Assembly (NCBI RefSeq): GCF_050529585.1
Contig: NZ_CP172882.1
Coordinates: forward strand, 1,302,001-1,366,000
DNA length: 64,000 nucleotides
Direction: 5' to 3'
DNA from: Enterococcus_D sp050529585
Lineage (GTDB): Bacteria; Bacillota; Bacilli; Lactobacillales; Enterococcaceae
Below are positions 51,039 to 58,239 of the stretch, in pieces. The notes under the pieces are model-generated. The model was not told the DNA's origin. It made no database searches and saw only the letters and a program-made list of their open reading frames with translations. Every line of letters begins with the position of its first letter. Position 1 is the first letter of the stretch. The position numbers were made by a program, and so were the translations under genes.

Positions 51039-51073
51039 ACTGTATATCTGTTCGGCAGATATACAGTTTTTTT
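51039..51073 (+). terminator. Terminator of the cysteine/luxS operon
   Basis: ACTGTATATCTG (51039-51050) pairs perfectly with CAGATATACAGT (51056-51067) around TTCGG, followed by a T run. Confidence 0.95.
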
Positions 51074-51087
51074 GTGTGCCTAAAGAC

Positions 51088-51141
51088 TGATATACTGAAA
51101 ATAAAAAAAGTTTTTTGCAACTTTTTAGTTGATTGAACGTC
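51088..51141 (+). promoter_or_regulatory. Two promoters of the sigma-factor operon
   Basis: A sigma-A extended -10 (TGA TATACT, 51088-51096, no clear -35) is followed by an ECF-type pair: TGCAAC (51116-51121), 16 bases, CGTC (51138-51141). The latter fits the TGAAAC-N16-CGTC pattern of ECF factors and suggests autoregulation. Confidence 0.65.
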
Positions 51142-51164
51142 TTTATAGATAGCAGGGAGGGATA

Positions 51165-51626
51165 GTGTTGGAGGAGTTGGTTCAAAACTATTACGATCGC
51201 ATCCAATACTATTTTATTCAACGGGTGAAAGATCGTTATTATGCGGAGGATTTAACACAAGAAGTGTTCTTGAAAGTACTGCTCGCGTTACCAAAGCAGC
51301 AACCGGAGAATTTTGAGGCGTGGCTCTTTACGATTGCGAAATTTACCTTATATGATTTTTATCGACGAAAAAAGATCATTTTTTTACCGGAAGATTTTGC
51401 TGCCTATATCGATCATGATCAATCTTCTGCTCAGAAAAGTGTGGATCAAAGTGCATTGATGGATTCAATCAATCGTTTGTCAGATAAATTGCGCAGACCA
51501 TTTATCTTATCGATCAGAGGGTATAACTATCAAGAAATCGCGGCAATCATTGGGGTCAAAGAAAGTACCGTCAAATCGCGTATTTTCCAAGCACGACAAA
51601 AAATAAAAAAGCAGGTGAAGGAATGA
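51165..51626 (+). CDS. ECF-type RNA polymerase sigma factor
   Basis: A 153-residue group IV sigma factor with only region 2 (residues 5-70, with DRYYAEDLTQEVFLKVL and the DNA-melting ENFEAWLFTIAKFTLYDFYR) and region 4 (about 95-150, with the helix-turn-helix YQEIAAIIGVKESTVKSRIF). It should direct RNA polymerase to stress promoters. The start is GTG at 51165 or TTG at 51168, both just after GGGAGG. Its stop overlaps the anti-sigma start (ATGA), and an ECF-like promoter lies upstream. The target regulon and trigger are unknown. Confidence 0.9.
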   Translation: MLEELVQNYYDRIQYYFIQRVKDRYYAEDLTQEVFLKVLLALPKQQPENFEAWLFTIAKFTLYDFYRRKKIIFLPEDFAAYIDHDQSSAQKSVDQSALMDSINRLSDKLRRPFILSIRGYNYQEIAAIIGVKESTVKSRIFQARQKIKKQVKE

Positions 51627-52648
51627 AATCTAAAGAATATCAACAAATGCAAAAATCGGTTCACCGATTGAAACAACGATTTGGATCGTTACTGATCTAC
51701 CATTTTTTATTTTTCAGTATAGTTGCATTTATCCTTTCTTATATGTTGCCAGTCATTTATTATCGTTTCGTCCCACGAGAAGATGTCCGTTACCAAAATT
51801 TACCCTCAGTGGTCATGTTGAGTGACTACCCTGATTATCTGCGAGAGAATGCGTTGGAGAAGTACCGCTACTTATGGTATGAAATGGGTCAGCAAAATCT
51901 GCATTATGATCCTTTGAATCGACAGGCATCGCTTCAATTCTTAGGAAAAAATGATTTGTATCCAGTTCTCTCAAAGTTTGGTAATCAAGAACAAGTTGTC
52001 TATACTGTAAATAATCGTTATCTATTTGATCAATTAGCAAGTGCACAGGTGACCAGTAATAATTTGGACGCATATGCGTTTTCCTCTAATATGCAAAATC
52101 CCGATCAGCAAGTGAATACCTATGATGGATTAGTTGATTATTTGACTGGATTAGGGGAGCTGAAACAAGTATCTTTAGCAGTGACTTTAAAAAATGATCA
52201 ATCACCAAGCGCTGTCAGAGAAATCGTTGGAGACTTGACAGTCCAGCACTATTCGATTGCGTATCAAACAGGCAGTGTATTTGGTTATACTGATACTTTG
52301 GTTCAGCAAGTGACAGCCAACAATTATGATCAGCAAGTTTTGACAGCAGTCCAAGAAGGTGTTGCCTATCTGAATGATCATTACGACGCGTATGGCAATT
52401 TGGGGTGGGATTTTGACGGAAATATCCGCTTTACCAGTAATCGCGACAATCAAATCCAACTCCATGATTTTCAAGATCTGCAAGACTATATTGCAGATAA
52501 TGGCGTGAAAGTAAATGCGATTTTGGTCACAGGCAACGCAACAGCATTAGCTGACTGGCTAAAACAAGAATCATCCATGATTTCACGAGTACAAGTAAGA
52601 CAAGTGCAAGATGTATTGGTTCAGCAAGTGATTACGGAAGGGGAATAA
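51623..52648 (+). CDS. Putative anti-sigma factor, single-pass membrane protein
   Basis: A 341-residue protein with a short cytosolic N-terminus (1-25), one membrane segment (about 25-48, YHFLFFSIVAFILSYMLPVI) and a large outside domain of about 290 residues. It is coupled to the sigma gene by a 4-base overlap. Topology and place indicate an anti-sigma factor, perhaps of the YhdL/Sigma_reg type; I see no zinc HxxxCxxC motif. The signal it senses and any cleavage site are unknown. Confidence 0.75.
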   Translation: MKSKEYQQMQKSVHRLKQRFGSLLIYHFLFFSIVAFILSYMLPVIYYRFVPREDVRYQNLPSVVMLSDYPDYLRENALEKYRYLWYEMGQQNLHYDPLNRQASLQFLGKNDLYPVLSKFGNQEQVVYTVNNRYLFDQLASAQVTSNNLDAYAFSSNMQNPDQQVNTYDGLVDYLTGLGELKQVSLAVTLKNDQSPSAVREIVGDLTVQHYSIAYQTGSVFGYTDTLVQQVTANNYDQQVLTAVQEGVAYLNDHYDAYGNLGWDFDGNIRFTSNRDNQIQLHDFQDLQDYIADNGVKVNAILVTGNATALADWLKQESSMISRVQVRQVQDVLVQQVITEGE

Positions 52649-52653
52649 CATGT

Positions 52654-52968
52654 ATGGAAAAATCTTATCCTTACGGAAAAATATTTTCGATCATCAATAA
52701 AGCGTATAGTCTGTGCTATTTATTCTATTTTGCTTTGGTACGATTTTTGTTTTCAACAATAACGACGATCACTATATCTATTGTCCCATATCCGATGAAT
52801 GCTGCACGTGGAAATGGACTCCTATCTAGCTTTTTTCATCCTTTGATTCTAGTTGGTTTTGTAGTAGTGTTAGGTATCCTAGCATGGCGTGATAAAACGT
52901 GGCTCACTCAGATGGTATATCCTGCAATCGTTTTGCTGCTTGTTTATGGTAGTTTATATTTGTTGTGA
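52654..52968 (+). CDS. Small membrane protein of the sigma operon
   Basis: A 104-residue protein with three hydrophobic segments (about residues 18-45, 60-77 and 85-103). Not recognised. It follows the anti-sigma gene by 5 bases with AAGGGGAA upstream, so it is the third gene of the operon. It may be a second membrane regulator, as in SigM-YhdL-YhdK; this is inference from layout. An ATG at 52650 opens only a short frame. Confidence 0.72.
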   Translation: MEKSYPYGKIFSIINKAYSLCYLFYFALVRFLFSTITTITISIVPYPMNAARGNGLLSSFFHPLILVGFVVVLGILAWRDKTWLTQMVYPAIVLLLVYGSLYLL

Positions 52969-53027
52969 AATACTTCGACATGAATGATCGTAAAGATAAG
53001 AAGCATCTTAAACGAGTTGCATAAGAC

Positions 53028-53062
53028 AAAACCACATGTCCAAAATGGACATGTGGTTTTTC
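53028..53062. terminator. Bidirectional terminator, sigma operon / glnQ
   Basis: AAAACCACATGTCC (53028-53041) pairs perfectly with GGACATGTGGTTTT (53047-53060) around AAAAT. It lies 5 bases after the glnQ stop on the minus strand and about 60 bases after the sigma operon. Confidence 0.92.
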
Positions 53063-53066
53063 GTGA

Positions 53067-53804
53067 TCAGATATTTAGAACTTTATCTAAGAAATCTTTG
53101 GTCCGTTCATTTTTAGGATCGGAGAAGATTTGTTCGGGTGTACCATCTTCTAAGAAATTGCCGCCATCTATGAACATGACACGATTGGCTACTTCTTTGG
53201 CAAAGCCCATTTCATGGGTAACGATGACCATTGTCATGCCTTGTTTGGCTAATTTCTTCATGACGTTTAATACATCACCGACCATTTCTGGATCGAGTGC
53301 GGATGTCGGTTCATCAAATAACATGATATCAGGATTCATGGCTAAAGCCCGAGCGATGGCAACCCGTTGTTTTTGACCGCCGGAGAGATTATCCGGATAC
53401 ATATCCTTTTTATCAGCAAGACCAACGGTTTCTAATAAACGAACAGCATGGGCTTCTGCTTCTTTTCGGGTGGCATTTTTTAGATCCATCGGTGCCAAAA
53501 TAATATTTTCCAACACGGACAAGTGAGGAAAGAGATTGAAATGTTGGAAAACCATACCAATATGCTGGCGGACAGCGTTGATATTGGTGTTTTTATCCAT
53601 CAAGTGGGCACCGTCGATGATAATGTCGCCACTCGTTGGTTCCTCTAATCGATTCAAGCAACGCAAGAAGGTTGATTTGCCTGAGCCGGAAGGGCCAATC
53701 ACACACACCACTTCGCCTTCTTCGATCGATACATTGATGTCGTTCAACACGGTGTTGTTGCCAAATTTTTTGACCAAATGTTCAACTAAGATTTTTTCTT
53801 TCAT
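53067..53804 (-). CDS. glnQ: Glutamine ABC transporter ATP-binding protein
   Basis: A 245-residue ABC ATPase. Walker A GPSGSGKS is at 37-44, followed by MVFQHFNLF, the signature NLSGGQKQR, Walker B IMLFDEPTSALDP and VTHEMGFA. It powers the GlnP permease encoded directly upstream, 1 base apart. The pairing with a permease that carries its own binding domains matches the lactococcal GlnPQ system for glutamine and glutamate. Confidence 0.92.
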   Translation of the reverse strand: MKEKILVEHLVKKFGNNTVLNDINVSIEEGEVVCVIGPSGSGKSTFLRCLNRLEEPTSGDIIIDGAHLMDKNTNINAVRQHIGMVFQHFNLFPHLSVLENIILAPMDLKNATRKEAEAHAVRLLETVGLADKKDMYPDNLSGGQKQRVAIARALAMNPDIMLFDEPTSALDPEMVGDVLNVMKKLAKQGMTMVIVTHEMGFAKEVANRVMFIDGGNFLEDGTPEQIFSDPKNERTKDFLDKVLNI

Positions 53805-53805
53805 A

Positions 53806-55965
53806 TTACTTCACCTTCTTTTCTAAAACTTTGGCAAGTTTAGTTAAAGCAGTGATCACAACCAAATAGATAATGGCAATGATCAAATAGACATAGGTGC
53901 TTTGAGTGGTACGTGCAACAATGATCTTACCAGTTTGCAATAGTTCTACTACACCAATAACGGAAATGATCGTTGTATCTTTCAATGAAATAACGAACTG
54001 ATTGACGAAAGATGGAATCATGATTTTGATTGCTTGAGGCAACACGATTTTTTGCATCGTTCGGGTATAAGTCATACCCAAACTTCGGGAGGCTTCCATC
54101 TGTCCGTTTGGCACAGCATTGATTCCTCCACGAACGATTTCGGCGATGTAGGCACTGGCATTCAATGTCAATGTGATCACACCAGCTGCAAAGTCGGGAA
54201 TCGTAATGCCGATTGCATCAGATAAACCAAAGAAGATGAAGAAAGCCAATACCATCATTGGAATACCACGAATGATATCCACATAAATACTAGCAATCAC
54301 ACGCAATGCTTTGATTGGTGCTACACTGAACAGTCCTAAGATGATCCCTATCACTAAAGCCAAAGCAAATGAAATCAGTGCTAAAAGTAATGTATTCCAA
54401 AGGCCTGTCAAAAGCACTTTGTAGTTATTGCTGATCAAGCCGCCAATAGTAGATTCATCGACTTTCTTCTCAGTGGCCGATCCATCTTGAATGTATTTGC
54501 CGACGATTTGATCATATTCGCCAGTCCGTTTCATTTCTTTTAAAGCTTCGTTGAACATCTCAACTAATTCTGGATTTTGGCCTTTTTTGACTGCAAACCC
54601 ATATTGTCCGCCTGTTTCTTTTTCGATAGGTGTCGTTAATTTTTGTCCTTGACTAATAGCGTAACCGATGACAGGATAATCATCCATCATGGCGTCGATT
54701 TGACCGCCACTGACTGCAGCATATAATTGATCCGCTGCGTCATAATATTTGATGGAATAGCCATAGGTATCTTCATTAGCAATCAAAAAGTCAGCACTTT
54801 CGGTTCCAACTTTGGCACCAACTGTTTTGCCATCCAGATCTTCGTAGGAAGAAATATCTTCATTGCCTTCTTTGACTGCTAACTGAATGCCGCTTTCAAA
54901 GTAAGAGTCGGAAAAATCATAAGAAGCTTTTCGTTCATCAGTAATACTCATCCCAGCAATCATGCCATCGGCCTGATTACCGTCTAGTGCTTGCAGAGCG
55001 CCAGAGAAACCAATGAAATTAAATTCAATGTTGAAGCCTTGCATTTCTGCCGCACGTGTCAATAGATCGACATCGATGCCGACATATTCATTGTCTTCGT
55101 TTTGAAATTCAAATGGTGCAAACGCAGAGTCGCTGGCAATTTTGTAGACATCTTTTTTCGGTTCAACTTTGACCATCTCACTATCATCTGAAGCGGTGCT
55201 GCTGTCAGATGTGCTAATATAAGTAGCGACGATTTTGTCATATTCGCCAGATTCTTTCAAGTGGGCCAGACCAGCATTGAATTTTTCAAGCAAATCAGCA
55301 TTTTGGCCTTTCTTGACTGCAAAGCCATAAGAAGCACCAGCTTCCGGTTCACCGACCAACTTCATGGCTTCACCGTTATTGATGGCATACCCTAGAACAG
55401 GATAGTCATCAAAAATCGCTACCACAGTTCCATTTCGCACTGCACCATATAGGCCGCTGGCATCATCGTAATTCTTGATGTCGTAGCCATATTTGTCTTT
55501 GTTTTCTTCTAGGAAGCGGGCGCTTTCGGTTCCGACTTTAGCACCGACAGTTTCACCTGATAAATCTTCATAGCTGGTGATACTATCATTATCGGCAGCA
55601 ACGGCCATTTGAATCCCGCTATCAAAATAAGGATCAGAAAAATCAAATGTTTCTTTTCGCTCATCTGTAATACTCATTCCTGCGATCATACCATCCAACT
55701 GATTGGATTGTACACCTTGGATAGAAGGGTCAAACCCTAAGGGACGCAAATCAACAGCAAACCCTTGGTCATCCGCGATTGCGTTTAATAAATCAATATC
55801 GATCCCAACATACTCATTGTTTTCATTTTGGAATTCGAAAGGCGCGAATGTTAAATCTGTTCCTATCTTATACGTTGTTTCCTCCGCGTTGGCTGACTTT
55901 GCTGAAAAAGCAAAAAAGCTGATAATCAGCGCAACTAAAGCGAAGGCTCTATATTTTTTGTTCAA
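53806..55965 (-). CDS. glnP: Glutamine ABC transporter permease with two fused binding domains
   Basis: A 719-residue fusion. A signal peptide (1-27, ending SANA) is followed by binding domain 1 (about 33-260) and binding domain 2 (about 275-500), both starting with a YKI(G/A)(T/S)D FAPFEFQN-like stretch, and a permease domain (about 515-719) with the EAA loop MEASRSLGMTYTRTMQK. This is the GlnP layout of lactic acid bacteria, with up to four binding domains per dimer. The start is TTG at 55965 with AAAGGGGG 7 bases upstream; an upstream GTG at 55989 would read through that site. Confidence 0.92.
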   Translation of the reverse strand: MNKKYRAFALVALIISFFAFSAKSANAEETTYKIGTDLTFAPFEFQNENNEYVGIDIDLLNAIADDQGFAVDLRPLGFDPSIQGVQSNQLDGMIAGMSITDERKETFDFSDPYFDSGIQMAVAADNDSITSYEDLSGETVGAKVGTESARFLEENKDKYGYDIKNYDDASGLYGAVRNGTVVAIFDDYPVLGYAINNGEAMKLVGEPEAGASYGFAVKKGQNADLLEKFNAGLAHLKESGEYDKIVATYISTSDSSTASDDSEMVKVEPKKDVYKIASDSAFAPFEFQNEDNEYVGIDVDLLTRAAEMQGFNIEFNFIGFSGALQALDGNQADGMIAGMSITDERKASYDFSDSYFESGIQLAVKEGNEDISSYEDLDGKTVGAKVGTESADFLIANEDTYGYSIKYYDAADQLYAAVSGGQIDAMMDDYPVIGYAISQGQKLTTPIEKETGGQYGFAVKKGQNPELVEMFNEALKEMKRTGEYDQIVGKYIQDGSATEKKVDESTIGGLISNNYKVLLTGLWNTLLLALISFALALVIGIILGLFSVAPIKALRVIASIYVDIIRGIPMMVLAFFIFFGLSDAIGITIPDFAAGVITLTLNASAYIAEIVRGGINAVPNGQMEASRSLGMTYTRTMQKIVLPQAIKIMIPSFVNQFVISLKDTTIISVIGVVELLQTGKIIVARTTQSTYVYLIIAIIYLVVITALTKLAKVLEKKVK

Positions 55966-55999
55966 GAAAATTCCCCCTTTAGTTGTCACGTATTTATAG

Positions 56000-56028
56000 A
56001 TTATATGAATTTTTTATCCAACACACAA
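56000..56028 (-). promoter_or_regulatory. Promoter of glnPQ
   Basis: On the minus strand, TTGTGT (56028-56023), 17 bases, TATAAT (56005-56000), about 35 bases before the start codon. Confidence 0.72.
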
Positions 56029-56043
56029 GCTTTTCAGAAAAAA
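56029..56043. promoter_or_regulatory. Possible CodY site upstream of glnPQ
   Basis: The core TTTTCAGAAAA (56031-56041) matches 11 of 15 positions of the CodY box and abuts the -35 element. This is weaker than the site at 25268. Confidence 0.4.
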
Positions 56044-56139
56044 ATCGTGACAAAGTCATGTAAATCTGACATCTGATGTGAGAAATAATAACATCTTAAG
56101 TATCTGTTAATGATACGAAAACAGCAACACAAATGATAG

Positions 56140-56153
56140 CGAAAGTATGTTCG
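56140..56153. promoter_or_regulatory. SOS box (LexA/DinR operator) of uvrBA
   Basis: CGAAAGTATGTTCG differs at one position from the Gram-positive CGAAC-N4-GTTCG box. It lies where the -35 box of the uvrB promoter would be. Confidence 0.85.
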
Positions 56154-56156
56154 CTA

Positions 56157-56165
56157 TGGTATACT
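56157..56165 (+). promoter_or_regulatory. Extended -10 promoter of uvrB
   Basis: TGG followed by TATACT (56160-56165). The SOS box just upstream takes the -35 position, so LexA binding would block polymerase. Confidence 0.72.
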
Positions 56166-56234
56166 TAACAATGGAAAAGCGATGGCGTTTTTTCTTTTTT
56201 TGTCATCCTTTAGAAAATGTGAGGGGGAATGAAG

Positions 56235-58226
56235 ATGATCGAAAGAACAACTTCCCATAAGTTTGACTTAGTCTCAAAATATCAGCCGGCAGGGGATCAA
56301 CCAGAAGCGATTCATCAACTGGTGGATGGTGTCATAGGCGGAAAAAAAGCCCAGATATTACTGGGGGCAACAGGTACTGGTAAAACTTATACGGTTTCCA
56401 ATTTGATCAAAGAAGTCAATAAACCGACATTGATCATTGCCCACAATAAGACGCTGGCAGGACAATTATATGGTGAGTTCAAAGATTTCTTTCCTAATAA
56501 TGCAGTCGAGTATTTTGTAAGCTATTATGATTATTATCAACCAGAAGCCTATGTACCTTCTAGTGATACTTATATTGAGAAAGACTCCAGCGTCAATGAT
56601 GAAATCGATAAATTGCGCCACTCAGCAACCAGTTCTTTGTTGGAACGAAACGATGTGATCGTGGTGGCTTCGGTTTCTTGTATTTTTGGTTTAGGTTCGC
56701 CAATCGAATATGCCCGCCAAGTCGTTTCGCTGCGTGTTGGGATGGAGAAGTCTCGGGATCAATTGCTGAAAGAGATGATCGATATCCAGTTTGAACGCAA
56801 TGATATAGATTTTCAACGGGGACGGTTTCGCGTGCGGGGAGATGTAGTGGAGATTTTTCCGGCTTCAAGGGATGAACGTGCCTTGCGTGTGGAGTTTTTC
56901 GGTGACGAAATCGATCGTATTCGTGAAGTCGATGCATTGACTGGGGAAATTTTGAGTGATACGGAACATGTGTCGATATTTCCAGCAACGCACTTCGTGA
57001 CGAACGAGGATCATATGGAACATGCTATATCAACGATTCAAAGTGAATTAGATGCACGATTGAAAGTTTTGCGTGATGAAAATAAATTATTAGAGGCGCA
57101 ACGATTAGAACAGCGCACCAATTATGACATTGAAATGATGCGAGAAATGGGCTACACCTCTGGTATCGAGAACTATTCCCGTCATATGGATGGCCGCAAA
57201 GAAGGCGAACCACCCTACACGTTATTAGATTTCTTTCCAGACGACTTCTTGTTGGTGATCGATGAATCCCATGTGACCATGCCGCAGATCCGAGGTATGT
57301 ACAATGGTGACCGTGCACGAAAACAAATGTTGGTGGATTATGGGTTCCGTTTGCCATCCGCACTAGATAATCGGCCATTAAAGTTAGAAGAGTTCGAACA
57401 ACATGTGAACCAGATCGTGTACGTTTCAGCGACGCCAGGACCTTATGAGCACGACCACACTGATACAGTGGTACAACAAATCATTCGACCAACGGGATTA
57501 CTGGATCCTATCGTGGAAGTTCGTCCAATCATGGGCCAAATCGATGATTTGGTTGGAGAAATCAATGAACGCGTTGAACTGAACCAACGGGTCTTCGTTA
57601 CAACTTTGACCAAGAAAATGGCGGAAGATCTCACCGATTACTTCAAAGAATTGGGTATCAAAGTCAAGTATCTTCATAGCGACATCAAAACATTGGAACG
57701 AACGGAGATCATTCGTGATCTGCGTTTAGGTGAGTTTGATGTATTGATCGGGATCAACTTGTTGCGTGAAGGCATCGATGTACCTGAAGTATCTTTAGTA
57801 GCGATTTTGGATGCCGACAAAGAAGGTTTCTTGCGCAGTGAACGATCATTGGTCCAAACAATCGGCCGGGCTGCGCGAAATTCGGATGGGAAAGTCATCA
57901 TGTACGCAGATAAGATGACGGATTCTATGCAACGGGCCATTGATGAAACTTCACGCCGACGCAGTATCCAAGAAGCGTATAATAAAGAACATGGCATCGA
58001 ACCAAAAACCATCATCAAGGAAATTCGCGACTTGATCGCGATAACCAAGGTAGCGGAAGAAACGGGTGAATATACAACCGCTTCTTATGATGAATTGACC
58101 CGTGAAGAAAAAGCAACCTTATTGCTTAAGTTAGAAAAAGAAATGAAAGATGCAGCTAAGTCATTAGATTTTGAAACAGCAGCGACTTTACGGGATACGA
58201 TTCTCGAATTAAAAGCAGCAGATTAG
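56235..58226 (+). CDS. uvrB: Excinuclease ABC subunit B
   Basis: A 663-residue helicase-like damage-verification subunit. Walker A LLGATGTGKT is near residues 42-51, the DNA-probing hairpin shows YYDYYQPEAY, the helicase motifs continue to QTIGRAARN, and a C-terminal UVR motif (LEKEMKDAAKSLDFETAA) contacts UvrC. The ATG at 56235 has GAGGGGG 7 bases upstream; the in-frame ATG at 56229 is too close to that site. Control is by the SOS box. Confidence 0.96.
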   Translation: MIERTTSHKFDLVSKYQPAGDQPEAIHQLVDGVIGGKKAQILLGATGTGKTYTVSNLIKEVNKPTLIIAHNKTLAGQLYGEFKDFFPNNAVEYFVSYYDYYQPEAYVPSSDTYIEKDSSVNDEIDKLRHSATSSLLERNDVIVVASVSCIFGLGSPIEYARQVVSLRVGMEKSRDQLLKEMIDIQFERNDIDFQRGRFRVRGDVVEIFPASRDERALRVEFFGDEIDRIREVDALTGEILSDTEHVSIFPATHFVTNEDHMEHAISTIQSELDARLKVLRDENKLLEAQRLEQRTNYDIEMMREMGYTSGIENYSRHMDGRKEGEPPYTLLDFFPDDFLLVIDESHVTMPQIRGMYNGDRARKQMLVDYGFRLPSALDNRPLKLEEFEQHVNQIVYVSATPGPYEHDHTDTVVQQIIRPTGLLDPIVEVRPIMGQIDDLVGEINERVELNQRVFVTTLTKKMAEDLTDYFKELGIKVKYLHSDIKTLERTEIIRDLRLGEFDVLIGINLLREGIDVPEVSLVAILDADKEGFLRSERSLVQTIGRAARNSDGKVIMYADKMTDSMQRAIDETSRRRSIQEAYNKEHGIEPKTIIKEIRDLIAITKVAEETGEYTTASYDELTREEKATLLLKLEKEMKDAAKSLDFETAATLRDTILELKAAD

Positions 58227-58239
58227 AAGGAGACAGATT

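Noticed and set aside
52984..53376. Plus-strand open frame of 130 codons over the start of the glnQ region
   Set aside because: It runs through the terminator and antisense to glnQ; no ribosome-binding site.
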